A stretch of DNA of 64,000 nucleotides from 2-02-FULL-47-50 sp964479045 (GCA_964479045.1 CAYZJI010000009.1:1-64000), one strand, 5' to 3'. Positions 27,226 through 36,650 are shown, counted from the first letter of the stretch. The notes: generated from the letters alone by a model not told the origin. A program made the numbers and translations.

Positions 27226-27981
27226 TTAAGCGAATGGAAACGCGAAAGCATTGTCCGCCTTGCGGGCCACCTCTTTTAATGTATGTGTTGCCGCGTTCAT
27301 GGCCCGTGCCAGTCGCACCATGGCACTGATCAATCCCGGGTTGCGCATTAATACGCCTGAAATTTTCAGGATGTCCGGTCTGCCGTAGTGATCCATGTGT
27401 TTCAGTATTTCCGATGGCACAACATCAGTACATTCATCCACAATCGCACGGATGGCAATACAGGGCAATCCGGCGGCGGCGGCTGCGCGCATAATGGCCG
27501 CCGTTTCCATGTCCACAGCAACTGCGCCGTTTGTTTGACCCAGTGAGAATTTGGCAGCAGCCGTATCCAGTATGGCCTGGCTTTCTGCAATGGTCCCGCC
27601 TAGCAACGAAACAGTCTCTCCGGCCAGCATCTGACGCAGTTGCCGGATCCAGGCAGTATCGGTGTGCAACCGCTGACCGTCAGTTGTGTGTACCACATCA
27701 GGCAACACCAGATCGCCGGATCTGAGTTCGGGACTCAACGCTCCGGCCGTACCCCAGCTCACCAGACCACGCACCCCCAGTTTAACCAGCATTCCTGCTG
27801 CGCGGGCTGCATGCTCAGCACCGATACCACTGATAATACCCATGATATGCGGATCAATCGGATGCGAAGTGTAATACCGTGCCGGATCAGGGGTGAGACA
27901 GCGAAGCTCGGCGGGCAGAGCCGCCACCAGACCGATGGTCAGGGCTTGCCCAGCAGGTTGCGATAACGTGCCAGTGCCCAC
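27226..27981 (-). CDS. hpnG: Adenosylhopane nucleosidase/phosphorylase HpnG
   Basis: Nucleoside phosphorylase-fold protein that releases adenine from adenosylhopane on the way to ribosylhopane and bacteriohopanetetrol. IGLVAALPAEL at the N-terminus, GIGAEHAARAA, VSWGTAGAL and the purine-site AVDMETAAIM motif (about residue 170) are diagnostic. The GTG at 27981 gives 251 residues and overlaps shc by 43 bp; a later CTG at 27942, overlapping the shc stop as CTGA, would remove 13 residues and fit the family start better. HpnH, its usual partner, is not in this window. Confidence 0.88.
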   Translation of the reverse strand: MGTGTLSQPAGQALTIGLVAALPAELRCLTPDPARYYTSHPIDPHIMGIISGIGAEHAARAAGMLVKLGVRGLVSWGTAGALSPELRSGDLVLPDVVHTTDGQRLHTDTAWIRQLRQMLAGETVSLLGGTIAESQAILDTAAAKFSLGQTNGAVAVDMETAAIMRAAAAAGLPCIAIRAIVDECTDVVPSEILKHMDHYGRPDILKISGVLMRNPGLISAMVRLARAMNAATHTLKEVARKADNAFAFPFA

Positions 27982-29885
27982 AGGGGGAAATATTTGGTGT
28001 AACCGTGATATTTCAGATAGAACACGCGCGGGAAACCGGGGGCCGTGTAACTGGCATCATTCCACATGCCATGCATCTTCTGGTACTTGAGCAGGTAATC
28101 CACACCACGGCGCACCGCCTCAGATTTGATTTCGCCTGCAGAGAACAGCGCCAGCAAGGCCCACGCGGTCTGGAACGGTGTGCTGTGATAAGGACGGCGG
28201 TGCTTGGGCGGATAATAGCTGTCATTGCTTTCTCCCCAGCCACCATCTTCATTCTGGATGCGATATAACCAGTCTACTGCGCGACGAATATAGTCCTGTT
28301 GCGGATCTTCGCCCGCAACTTCGAGACCGGTCAGTACCGACCAGGTGCCGTAAATGTAATTTGTACCCCAGCGGCCATACCAGGATCCATCGGCTTCCTG
28401 ATCGGCCCTGATGTAATTGAGCGCCGCCTTGATCGTGGTGGCATATTTTTGCTTGTCATGGATGGACAACAGGGCAATACAACGCGCGGTCACATCTGCC
28501 GTGGGTGGATCGAGCAGGGCGCCGTGATCAGCAAACGGAATGTAATTCAGGTAATACTGGGTGTTGTCCACTTCAAATGATCCAAAACCGCCATTGCGTG
28601 ACTGCATGCCTGCCGTCCACACGGCTGCGCGATCCACGGATTCAGCATACGTTGTGCCATCAGCACGTTGCATGGCCCAGGCCACCATTGAGGTGTCGTC
28701 CAGGTCCGGGTAGTGATAATTGCTGTACTGGAAAGCCCAGCCGCCACCGGGCAGATTAGGACGCACCTGTCGCCAGTCACCGGGCTCGTCTTTCAATTGA
28801 CGTTCGCGCAGCCATTCCAGGCCGCGTTTGATCTCGGGCGTGATCGTTTTGTCTGTTTCGATCAGGGTCTGGCAGGCAAGCGCCGTGTCCCAGACCGGGG
28901 ACAGACACGGCTGGCAATACACGGAAGAGCCGCGTTCCACCAGCAGGTTATCAATCGCTTTGCGTGCCTGTACGCGGGCCGGGTGATCTTTCGGATAACC
29001 GAGTATCACCAGTGATTCATAGACATTCACCATGGCCGGGAAAATGCCGCCTATGCCGTGGTCTTCGTTCATGCGGTTCAGGAACCATTGTTCGCATTTA
29101 CGGATGGACACATTGCGCACGAAGTCCGGCACCAGTTTTTCGATGACGCGACCAACGTGATCCAGCATCAGGAACGCGCGGCTCAAGAATGTCGTCGCGC
29201 GAAAATAATGTTGTTCGTCTTCCGGCGGAATAATAAAGAGTTCGCGAATGTCGATACCGCGCGGATTTTTCGCTGCCGGTTTCAGGGTGCACAGAATAAA
29301 CAGCGGCACCATCACCACCCGCGACCAGTAGGACACCTTGCTGATATGGAACGGGAACCACTTTGGCAGCAGGATTACTTCCGCCGGGATAAACGGGGTG
29401 GCGCGCCACGGCACCTGTTCAAACAGGGCCAGCATGATGCGGGTGAACACATTCGCATTGGCCGCGCCGCCATGGGCAAGAATAGCATTGCGCGCGCGTA
29501 CCATATGTTCGGCGTGCGGGTCATCGCCGACCATCTTCAATGCATAGTAGGCCTTGACGGAACAACTCAGATCAAACGTGCCGCCGTGATAGAGCGACCA
29601 GCCGTCATGTTCATCCTGTTCGGCACGCAGGTAATTGGCGATTTTTTGCTCGAGAGCATCATCAATTTCCCCGGTGAAATGGTTCATCAGGATGTACTCG
29701 GCCGGGATGGTGCAATCTGCTTCCAGTTCATAGACCCAATGGCCGTCCGGCTGCTGGTGACGGCTCAATGCATCGCGCGCGGATTTGATGGCTTCGTCGA
29801 GACTGAGAGGGAGTAAACGGCTGACGACATCCTGCGTAGCGCCGCCTTCGGCTTCAGTCAATTTATAGCGTGGCTGTAACAACAT
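27939..29885 (-). CDS. shc: Squalene-hopene cyclase
   Basis: Monotopic membrane enzyme that folds and cyclises squalene to hopene and diplopterol. The catalytic acid motif is DLDD (YPDLDDTSM, about residue 393), and QW-type repeats such as DGGWGESNDSYY occur along the chain. The N-terminal ELEADCTIPAEYILMNHF segment is highly typical. From ATG 29885 the product has 648 residues; an in-frame TTG at 29960 would give 673. Neither has a good Shine-Dalgarno sequence, while a strong AAGGAG at 29986-29981 precedes an out-of-frame GTG. Confidence 0.95.
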   Translation of the reverse strand: MLLQPRYKLTEAEGGATQDVVSRLLPLSLDEAIKSARDALSRHQQPDGHWVYELEADCTIPAEYILMNHFTGEIDDALEQKIANYLRAEQDEHDGWSLYHGGTFDLSCSVKAYYALKMVGDDPHAEHMVRARNAILAHGGAANANVFTRIMLALFEQVPWRATPFIPAEVILLPKWFPFHISKVSYWSRVVMVPLFILCTLKPAAKNPRGIDIRELFIIPPEDEQHYFRATTFLSRAFLMLDHVGRVIEKLVPDFVRNVSIRKCEQWFLNRMNEDHGIGGIFPAMVNVYESLVILGYPKDHPARVQARKAIDNLLVERGSSVYCQPCLSPVWDTALACQTLIETDKTITPEIKRGLEWLRERQLKDEPGDWRQVRPNLPGGGWAFQYSNYHYPDLDDTSMVAWAMQRADGTTYAESVDRAAVWTAGMQSRNGGFGSFEVDNTQYYLNYIPFADHGALLDPPTADVTARCIALLSIHDKQKYATTIKAALNYIRADQEADGSWYGRWGTNYIYGTWSVLTGLEVAGEDPQQDYIRRAVDWLYRIQNEDGGWGESNDSYYPPKHRRPYHSTPFQTAWALLALFSAGEIKSEAVRRGVDYLLKYQKMHGMWNDASYTAPGFPRVFYLKYHGYTKYFPLWALARYRNLLGKP

Positions 29886-30014
29886 GCAGTCCAGTGGAAG
29901 AGATTCAGATGACGGAAATTGCGTTCTGACTGCAAGGGACAAAAAATCTGTGGCAAACAATAATTCGTTGCACGGACTTACTCCTTACAGTCTGAAATTA
30001 TTATAAAAAAGTTC

Positions 30015-31085
30015 TTATACTGCGCTGCAACCAAGTTTGCCTAGTTTCTCACGAATGTCCGTTTCGGGCAAATTCCGGGCAGACAGATTAAACAGCAGTT
30101 TGAGCGCTGAATCATAGCGCGCAAATACACTGGTCGCGAGCACTGTCGCCTTGACGCTACGCCGGCTGATCTTTACCTCGATCCCTGTGGAAAAGCCGCG
30201 GTTCTGGTTGAGTTTATTCAGGGTCAGCACGGCCATGCCCAGTGCCCACAGGCAAAATCGGCGGATGCCGGTTTCATGGGCGGGCAGCATCAGGGTATAG
30301 GTGAGGGCGTCCCGCAGGTGTTGTTTGGCCACCCCGATGAGGGTACCGAGGCCCAACTCAAACCCGGCCTGGCCCGGCTGCAGGTTTTTAAGGTCCACGC
30401 CATGGGTCAGGAAGATGTCCCGGGGCAACCAGCAGGCTCCGCGTTTACGGTCTTCCCAGATGTCCTTGAGGATATTGGTCATCTGCAGGGCCTGGCCGAA
30501 GGACACGGCGAGTTTCATCAGGGTGGCCCTGTTGCGGTTAATCTCTGCGGAATAATCGCAGAACACTTCCGTGAGCATTTCACCCACCACCCCGGCCACG
30601 TAATAACAGTATTCGTCCATGGCCGGCAGGTCCTTCAACCCCTCCAGTGATTCCGCTTCCTGGTAGTCAGCCATCCCCTTGGCCATGATGCGCACGCAAC
30701 GTTCCAGCGCCTGACGCTGGTTCGGTGTGAAGCTGTGCGTAATGCGAATAACGGCGGGCGTGTTTTTGATCAGATCATGTTCGGCGGGAATAGTGTGATC
30801 GGACAGCAGTGGAAATAATTCCCCGGCAAATTTTTCCGCCGGAAACTGGCCCGCAACCACCGCTGTGAACATGTCAGAAAATTTGCGTGCCTGTCCGGGT
30901 GAAAGGGCATTGTCATCTTCAATGGTATCAGCGATACGGCACAGCAGGTAACCGTTGCTGATTACCCGGCGCAGCCCACCCGGCAGTTGCGGTATGGTCA
31001 ACGCAAACGTGCGCGAAACATCCTGCAGGATTTGCTCCTGATATTGCTCATCATGCAGGGAAGGGATGTCGCTCATTGATTTCAT
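30015..31085 (-). CDS. sqs: Squalene synthase (farnesyl-PP farnesyltransferase type)
   Basis: Condenses two farnesyl diphosphates to squalene for the cyclase encoded next. The product has 356 residues. The two Mg-binding aspartate motifs are D53-TIED-D (IADTIEDD) and DIWED (about 211-215, in TNILKDIWEDRKRG). The YCYYVAGVVGEMLTEVF segment resembles true squalene synthases more than HpnC or HpnD, and no hpnCDE set is present. Starts at 31085 and 31076 are both possible. shc starts about 130 bp downstream. Confidence 0.85.
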   Translation of the reverse strand: MKSMSDIPSLHDEQYQEQILQDVSRTFALTIPQLPGGLRRVISNGYLLCRIADTIEDDNALSPGQARKFSDMFTAVVAGQFPAEKFAGELFPLLSDHTIPAEHDLIKNTPAVIRITHSFTPNQRQALERCVRIMAKGMADYQEAESLEGLKDLPAMDEYCYYVAGVVGEMLTEVFCDYSAEINRNRATLMKLAVSFGQALQMTNILKDIWEDRKRGACWLPRDIFLTHGVDLKNLQPGQAGFELGLGTLIGVAKQHLRDALTYTLMLPAHETGIRRFCLWALGMAVLTLNKLNQNRGFSTGIEVKISRRSVKATVLATSVFARYDSALKLLFNLSARNLPETDIREKLGKLGCSAV

Positions 31086-31125
31086 TATCGCAAATGAGCC
31101 GGAACCACAACAACCTGGGTGGTGT

Positions 31126-32106
31126 TCATTCCTGGAAACGTTTGTTTAACAGCACCCGGCCTTCCAACACCTGCCAGTAAAGCAGGCCCGGTACATCCAC
31201 GAACAATTCACGGATGCGGATGGCCAGTGACAGGGCCAGGGAAAAATCAGGCGACAAACCCAGCAGAGTGCCGATCAGCATAAATGCGCCTTCCTGGATG
31301 CCATAGGCATTAGGGATGACAAAGGCAATATCACTCAATGTGGAAGTGAGGCTCTTCAGCAGCATCGCTTCCAGCAAGCCGATGGGATGTCCAAGCAGAT
31401 AACAGGCCAACCACACTTCACCTGTCTGCAGCATCAGCCCCAGTGTTTTCAACAGCACGGATTTCAGAAATGCAGATTTGTTACGATAAAGTTCCAGCAC
31501 CAGTTCATCCACGCTGCGGGCATTCACACTGATTCCATCCCACTTGTCCGATTTGACAAGACTCGATCCGATGCGCGCCAGAATATTGAACATGCCCGCA
31601 CGCTGCACCAGCACAAAACCGATCACAGCCAGTGCCAGAATACCGAAACCACTGAGCGCAATAAGGACAAAACGATCGTTATTTGAAAGTGTAAACAGCA
31701 GAGCAATACCGATGAGCCCCCAGAGGATCAACGCCAATACCTGTACGGTCTTGTCCACCAGCACTGAAGCGCTGGCATCAATTCCACTCATGCCGCGCAA
31801 TATCATCAACCGGGCTTTTACAATTTCGCCACCGATGGTGGCCACCGGCAACAGGCTGTTCACGGAACGGCCCATCCAGATGGCCGCCAGCGCCTGCATG
31901 AAAGGGGGCCGGACATTATTATGGAACAACAGACGCCACGACTCGGTAGTCGGTAACAGGCACGGCAGCCAGATGACGGTGAGCCATAACAGGTTCCAGC
32001 CGGTATTCGCTAGTGTCCCGATAATTTCACCCACCCCTTGCCAGATCACCAGGCCGGTGAGTACCAGCAGGCCGGCGATCATTCCGATAAGAGAGAGGTG
32101 TTTCAT
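31126..32106 (-). CDS. hpnL: Hopanoid-associated membrane protein HpnL
   Basis: Polytopic membrane protein of the UPF0104 / lysylphosphatidylglycerol synthase transmembrane-domain superfamily; this branch is called HpnL in hopanoid clusters. About eight hydrophobic helices lie in 326 residues. Segments LLPVATIGGEIVKARLM and VIPNAYGIQEGAFMLIG are family hallmarks. The start ATG at 32106 was preferred over a TTG at 32190 because the added residues are polar and Cys-rich. First gene of the hopanoid operon. Its biochemical role is unknown to me. Confidence 0.82.
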   Translation of the reverse strand: MKHLSLIGMIAGLLVLTGLVIWQGVGEIIGTLANTGWNLLWLTVIWLPCLLPTTESWRLLFHNNVRPPFMQALAAIWMGRSVNSLLPVATIGGEIVKARLMILRGMSGIDASASVLVDKTVQVLALILWGLIGIALLFTLSNNDRFVLIALSGFGILALAVIGFVLVQRAGMFNILARIGSSLVKSDKWDGISVNARSVDELVLELYRNKSAFLKSVLLKTLGLMLQTGEVWLACYLLGHPIGLLEAMLLKSLTSTLSDIAFVIPNAYGIQEGAFMLIGTLLGLSPDFSLALSLAIRIRELFVDVPGLLYWQVLEGRVLLNKRFQE

Positions 32107-32335
32107 GGGAGTCGCGTGTGGCAGGTGTTGTGCTACTGGGCTGTTAATGAATGAATAAAGCTTAACACGGCATTTCCGGCACTGCGACAATTTGTCACTT
32201 CCACTGGTTCACACTATCCATATACTTCCCGCCCATTAAATAATGACGAAAGAGTTACTTCTCCGTCATCCTGGCCAGGGAGTGGCCGGGACCCAGTGCC
32301 ATGGATGGTAAATATAAAAAAATAAACTATTACAT
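32107..32335. promoter_or_regulatory. Divergent control region, hpnL / TonB receptor
   Basis: This 229-bp region lies between two divergent genes and should hold promoters for the hopanoid operon and for the receptor gene. I see no clear -35/-10 pair. Bases 32263-32300 contain a fragment, CCGTCATCCTGGCCAGG and onward, that resembles one end of the TCATTCC-type dispersed repeats at 34631 and 39099. Confidence 0.3.
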
Positions 32336-34375
32336 ATGCAAGGCCTTAACCTTTATCACTTTTCCATTTATAGCGTCATAGCTGTATTCATCCATATCCA
32401 GCCGCTGCAGGCCGAGCATGAAACATTGCCGGACATGGTGGTGAGTGGCGATAACGCAAGCCAGGCATTGTCCATGCCTTCGCTCAATTTGGCAGAAGAG
32501 CGTTTGAACCTCATCCCCGGCGGTGTCGATCTGATCGATGCCGAAGAATACAAAGGTGGCCGCGTCAGCACCTTTCAGGACATGCTCGGCTGGTCCCCCG
32601 GTGTCTATGTGCAACCGCGTTTCGGTTCTGATGAATCACGTTTGTCCATCCGCGGCTCCGGCGTGCAACGAACCTTTCATTTGCGTGGCATAAAATTATT
32701 GCAGGATGGCGTACCCATCAATCAGGCCGATGGCGGCGGAGATTTTCAGGCGGTCGAGCCATTGTCATTACGTTATATCGAAGTATTTCGCGGTGCCAAT
32801 GCACTGAATTATGGTTCCACCACACTCGGCGGCGCGATTAATTTTGTTTCACCTTCCGGTTACGATGCCGATCGTTACCAGATCCGCACCGAGGCTGGCA
32901 GTTTCGGTTACCGTCGTGCACAGTTCAGCACGGGTGATGTGCATAACAATCTTGATTACTTCATCAGCCTGTCACATTTTTCGCAGGAGGGTTATCGCGA
33001 TCATGCCGAGCAGAGCAATCATCGCTTGTTTGGTAATTTCGGTTATCGCATTGCACCGGGCATTGAAACGCGCTTTTTCTTCACCGCGCTGGACAGCGAT
33101 TCCGAACTGCCCGGCAGCCTCACCAAACAGGAATTGAGTGATAACCCGCGCGACGCCAATCCGGCGAATGTTATCGGCAACAACAAACGTGATTATCCGC
33201 TCTATCGCATTGCCAACCGCACCAGCTTCCTGCTCGGCAACGGCCAACTCGACGTAAGCCTGTTCTACACCTACAAGGATCTGTTTCATCCCATTTTTCA
33301 GGTGCTGGATATTGTCTCCGAAGATTACGGCGCGGATGTCCGTTACACCACCGATGGCACATTGTTTGGCCGTCGCAATATTTTCACGATGGGCTTCACG
33401 CCCGTGCGTGGTGATAACAAGGATGATCGATTTGCGAATGTATTCGGCGCGCGCGGTGCCCGCACTGGCGAAAGCGAACAGACCGCCGTCAATCTCGATC
33501 TCTATGCCGAGAACCAGCATTACATTCTGCCACAATGGGCGTTCGTGCTAGGTGCACAAGTCACCCGCGCGGAACGTGAACTGGATGACAAATTTCTCGT
33601 GAATGGTGATAACAGTTTCGATGAAACCTTCACCGGCTTCAGTCCGAAAGTGGGCTTGCGTTATGAATACAACCCGATGATTCAGTTCTTCACCAACGTC
33701 AGCCGCAGTTTTGAACCGCCGAGTTTCGGCGAGCTCGCTGGTGGGCCGGGCATCACGCCGGTGGATGAACAAACCGCCACCACGTTTGAAATTGGCACAC
33801 GCGGTGAACACAACAAACTGCAATGGGATGCCGTGTATTATCACGCCTGGGTGGATGAAGAACTGTTAAGCCTCACCGATCCGTTCGGTTTCCCGCTCGG
33901 CACGATTAACGCGGATGAAACCATTCATCAGGGTATCGAACTCGGCCTCGGTTTCGATATCCTCGACAATCTGCATTTCCGCCAGAGTTATATGTGGAAT
34001 GATTTCTCCTTTGATGGTGATCCGGTCAATGGCGATAATCCACTCGCCGGTGTGCCGGAACATTTCTATCGCGCGGAACTGCTGTATCACAATCCTGCCG
34101 GTTTCTACATCGGCCCGAATGTGGAATGGGTGCCGGAGGAATGGGCCGTCGATCATGCGAACACCCTGTTCGCCGATGCCTATACGATCTTTGGTGTTAA
34201 AGCCGGTTACCGTAAATCGGAAGGATTATTGCTCTTCATCGAAGGTCGCAACCTCACCGATGAAACCTATGCAGCGACTACAGGGGTCATAGCCAATGCC
34301 GGGGGCCTTGATTCACGTCAATTTCTGCCGGGGGATGGGGTTTCCGTCTTTGCCGGGGTGGAGTGGCGGCAGTAG
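32336..34375 (+). CDS. TonB-dependent outer-membrane receptor (FecA-like)
   Basis: Outer-membrane beta-barrel receptor with a plug domain, energised by TonB; 679 residues. A short hydrophobic signal ends near LQAEHE (residue 25-26). The plug starts with LPDMVVSG, contains LGWSPGVYVQPRFGSDESRLSIRGSGVQ and GGAINFVSPSG, and the barrel ends in aromatic GVEWRQ. Motifs resemble siderophore and ferric-citrate receptors, but the ligand cannot be read from sequence. It is divergent from the hopanoid operon; no sigma or anti-sigma pair is beside it. Confidence 0.9.
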   Translation: MQGLNLYHFSIYSVIAVFIHIQPLQAEHETLPDMVVSGDNASQALSMPSLNLAEERLNLIPGGVDLIDAEEYKGGRVSTFQDMLGWSPGVYVQPRFGSDESRLSIRGSGVQRTFHLRGIKLLQDGVPINQADGGGDFQAVEPLSLRYIEVFRGANALNYGSTTLGGAINFVSPSGYDADRYQIRTEAGSFGYRRAQFSTGDVHNNLDYFISLSHFSQEGYRDHAEQSNHRLFGNFGYRIAPGIETRFFFTALDSDSELPGSLTKQELSDNPRDANPANVIGNNKRDYPLYRIANRTSFLLGNGQLDVSLFYTYKDLFHPIFQVLDIVSEDYGADVRYTTDGTLFGRRNIFTMGFTPVRGDNKDDRFANVFGARGARTGESEQTAVNLDLYAENQHYILPQWAFVLGAQVTRAERELDDKFLVNGDNSFDETFTGFSPKVGLRYEYNPMIQFFTNVSRSFEPPSFGELAGGPGITPVDEQTATTFEIGTRGEHNKLQWDAVYYHAWVDEELLSLTDPFGFPLGTINADETIHQGIELGLGFDILDNLHFRQSYMWNDFSFDGDPVNGDNPLAGVPEHFYRAELLYHNPAGFYIGPNVEWVPEEWAVDHANTLFADAYTIFGVKAGYRKSEGLLLFIEGRNLTDETYAATTGVIANAGGLDSRQFLPGDGVSVFAGVEWRQ

Positions 34376-34535
34376 CTCAAGGTTAGGATGGGGCTACAGA
34401 GCTAAGGATGGTTATTAACTAAAATTCAACGATGCGCTGACTGTATCGGGAAACAATTAGGGACAGAACACGATTAATTTAATTCAAATAAGAAAGCCTT
34501 GCAGATAAGTGAAAGGATTTTTCTTTTTTTGGGAT

Positions 34536-34612
<77 letters not shown>

Positions 34613-34630
34613 AGTTTGGTTACTCTCATT

Positions 34631-34792
34631 CGTCATTCCGGCGCAAGCCGGAATCCAGTGAATAATTCTTCTTTTACTATAAAAAACATTTTTATATCTG
34701 GATCCCGGGCCGCTCCGGACTCCTGTCCTCTCGCGGCATTCCCCACATCCTGTGGGTCATATCGCGCTTTGAGGCGCGATTCCGGGATGACG
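34631..34792. repeat. MITE-like palindromic element, copy 1
   Basis: A 162-bp non-coding element begins CGTCATTCCGG and ends CCGGGATGACG, giving imperfect 11-bp terminal inverted repeats. Inside are further hairpins, for example around CCCACATCCTGTGGG (34742-34756) and ATCGCGCTTTGAGGCGCGAT. It lies between tRNA-Pro and ispB. A shorter relative with the same ends lies at 39099-39200. I recognise the general TCATTCCGG...CCGGAATCCAG style from dispersed repeats of many proteobacteria. Confidence 0.65.
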
Positions 34793-34816
34793 AAGTAAGG
34801 ATGTTCCCTTACTTCG

Positions 34817-35824
34817 TCAATAATGCCTTTCCACGGCGAAGCGAGTGAGGGAGTACAAGGCATCCTGATAGACGGACGGCTTGAGAATCTCCAGACATTC
34901 CACGGCCTTATCTGCTTCCTGTGTGGCAAGGCGGGCAGTGTACGCAATGGCCCCGGTGCTTGCAATGGCCGCCCGGATTTCCTCAATGTCATCCAGCCCG
35001 CCATTCTCAATGGCCTTGCGGATGACGCCGGACTGTTTTTCATTGCCATGCCACATGGCATAGAGCAGCGGCAGGGTCGGTTTGCCTTCGGCCAGATCGT
35101 CGCCGATGTTTTTGCCCAGTTCGGAACTGCAGGCGCCATAATCCAGTGCATCGTCGATCAACTGGAAGGCCGTGCCGAGGTGCGCACCGTAATTGGCCAG
35201 GGCCTGTTCTTCTTCGTTCGGGCGGTCGCAAATCACGGCAGCCAGTTGGCCGGCGGCTTCGAACAGTTTGGCGGTCTTGTTACGGATGACCTGCAGATAA
35301 CTGGCTTCGGTGGTTTCCGGGTCGTGCCGGTTCAGGAGTTGCTGGACCTCGCCCTCGGCGATTATGTTGGTGGCATTGGAGAGGATGGCCATCACCCGCA
35401 TGGAGTTGGTGGTGACCATCATCTGGAAGGCGCGGGAATAGAGAAAATCCCCGACCAGCACACTGGCTTCATTGCCCCAGCGCTGATTGGCGGTCATCTG
35501 GCCGCGGCGCAACTGGGAGGCATCCACCACATCATCATGCAGCAGGGTGGCGGTGTGGATAAATTCGATGATAGCGGCGAGGTTAATGTGCTGGTCGCCG
35601 CTGTAATTGTAATGCCTGGTAATCAGTAACAGCAGGGCCGGCCGCAGGCGTTTGCCGCCGCTGTTGACGATATAATGACTGAGCTGGTCGATGAGAGCCA
35701 CATCAGTATGCAGGCTCTTCTGTACCAGCCGGTCCACCTGCTGCATTTCCGCGCTGACCAGTTGCCGTATGGCCTGGATATCGACGGCAGGGTCGTTGGG
35801 AGCGGCGGATTTTGTCGATTTCAC
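34817..35824 (-). CDS. ispB: Octaprenyl diphosphate synthase (polyprenyl synthetase)
   Basis: Trans-prenyltransferase of 335 residues that makes the ubiquinone side chain. The first aspartate-rich motif is D97-D98-VV-D101 (LLHDDVVD), and the second is IDDALDY. GGKRLRPALLLL near residue 57 is typical. It is divergent from rplU, an arrangement known from E. coli and Pseudomonas. Whether it makes C40 or another length cannot be decided from sequence alone. Confidence 0.93.
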   Translation of the reverse strand: MKSTKSAAPNDPAVDIQAIRQLVSAEMQQVDRLVQKSLHTDVALIDQLSHYIVNSGGKRLRPALLLLITRHYNYSGDQHINLAAIIEFIHTATLLHDDVVDASQLRRGQMTANQRWGNEASVLVGDFLYSRAFQMMVTTNSMRVMAILSNATNIIAEGEVQQLLNRHDPETTEASYLQVIRNKTAKLFEAAGQLAAVICDRPNEEEQALANYGAHLGTAFQLIDDALDYGACSSELGKNIGDDLAEGKPTLPLLYAMWHGNEKQSGVIRKAIENGGLDDIEEIRAAIASTGAIAYTARLATQEADKAVECLEILKPSVYQDALYSLTRFAVERHY

Positions 35825-35939
35825 GGGCGTTTGCGCAGGATTCCGGGGTTATTGCCTCTATCCGGGCATTTTGCCAAGAGAGGGCCGGGATTGCCACCGG
35901 AACCGGGGCAAAAAGTGGCCAGAATCAGGCCTTTCAGGC

Positions 35940-35968
35940 TTGTATATGGGGGGGTAATTCCTTATCAT
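35940..35968 (+). promoter_or_regulatory. Putative sigma-70 promoter of rplU-rpmA
   Basis: A -35 element TTGTAT (35940-35945) and a -10 element TATCAT (35963-35968) are separated by exactly 17 bases in the ispB-rplU divergent gap. The start site would be near 35975, about 60 bases ahead of the rplU ATG. The seven-G run in the spacer is unusual. Assigned by consensus match only. Confidence 0.45.
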
Positions 35969-36036
35969 TTGCGGCCTTTAATCAGAACCCATTAACCACG
36001 GCCTAAAACCGGGGTTATTTCAGAGGAAACAAAGTC

Positions 36037-36351
36037 ATGTACGCAGTAATCCGGACCGGCGGCAAACAGTATAAAGTAAAAGAAGGCGATACCCTGCGCG
36101 TCGAGAAACTCGAAGCCGAGGCAGGCAAGACCATCAAGCTTTCAGATGTATTGATGGTGATCGACGGCGACAAGGTCACCGTCGGCACCCCGCAGGTGAA
36201 AGGCGCCAGTGTCTCCGCGAAGGTCAATGCACATGGCCGCGGTGAAAAAGTGCGGATTGTGAAGTTCCGCCGCCGCAAACATCACCGCAAGCAGATGGGA
36301 CATCGTCAGGCGTACACTGAACTGTCCATAACGAAGATTGATAGCAAATAA
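36037..36351 (+). CDS. rplU: 50S ribosomal protein L21
   Basis: Large-subunit ribosomal protein of 104 residues with the canonical start MYAVIRTGGKQYKV and the basic KFRRRKHHRKQMGHRQAYT segment that contacts rRNA. AGAGGA is well placed before the ATG. It is followed after 15 bp by rpmA, the standard pair, and both end at the strong terminator at 36651. Confidence 0.98.
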   Translation: MYAVIRTGGKQYKVKEGDTLRVEKLEAEAGKTIKLSDVLMVIDGDKVTVGTPQVKGASVSAKVNAHGRGEKVRIVKFRRRKHHRKQMGHRQAYTELSITKIDSK

Positions 36352-36366
36352 GGCAGGGCACGAACC

Positions 36367-36624
36367 ATGGCACATAAAAAAGCAGGCGGCAGTACTCGTA
36401 ACGGCCGCGATTCCGAATCGAAACGGCTGGGCGTCAAACGCTTCGGCGGTGAAGTCGTCAAGGCCGGTAATATTATTGTGAGACAGCGCGGCACGCAGTT
36501 TCATGCTGGCGTTAATGTGGGCTGCGGCACCGACCACACCCTGTTTGCCAAGGCAGCAGGCAAGGTTGAATTCCGCCAGAAAGGCCCGAAGAGCAGAACT
36601 TACGTCAGCGTGGTCGCGGGCTAA
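36367..36624 (+). CDS. rpmA: 50S ribosomal protein L27
   Basis: Ribosomal protein of 85 residues near the peptidyl-transferase centre. It starts MAHKKAGGSTRNGRDSESKR, the normal proteobacterial N-terminus without the cleaved leader of Firmicutes. Second gene of the rplU operon, with the terminator 27 bp after its stop codon. Confidence 0.98.
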   Translation: MAHKKAGGSTRNGRDSESKRLGVKRFGGEVVKAGNIIVRQRGTQFHAGVNVGCGTDHTLFAKAAGKVEFRQKGPKSRTYVSVVAG

Positions 36625-36650
36625 GCTGTTCTGCACAAGAGTTTTACAAG

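Noticed and set aside
29058..29816. Plus-strand open frame of 252 codons opposite shc
   Set aside because: It runs antisense to the conserved cyclase and its product has no coherent domain or signal. It is a shadow frame.
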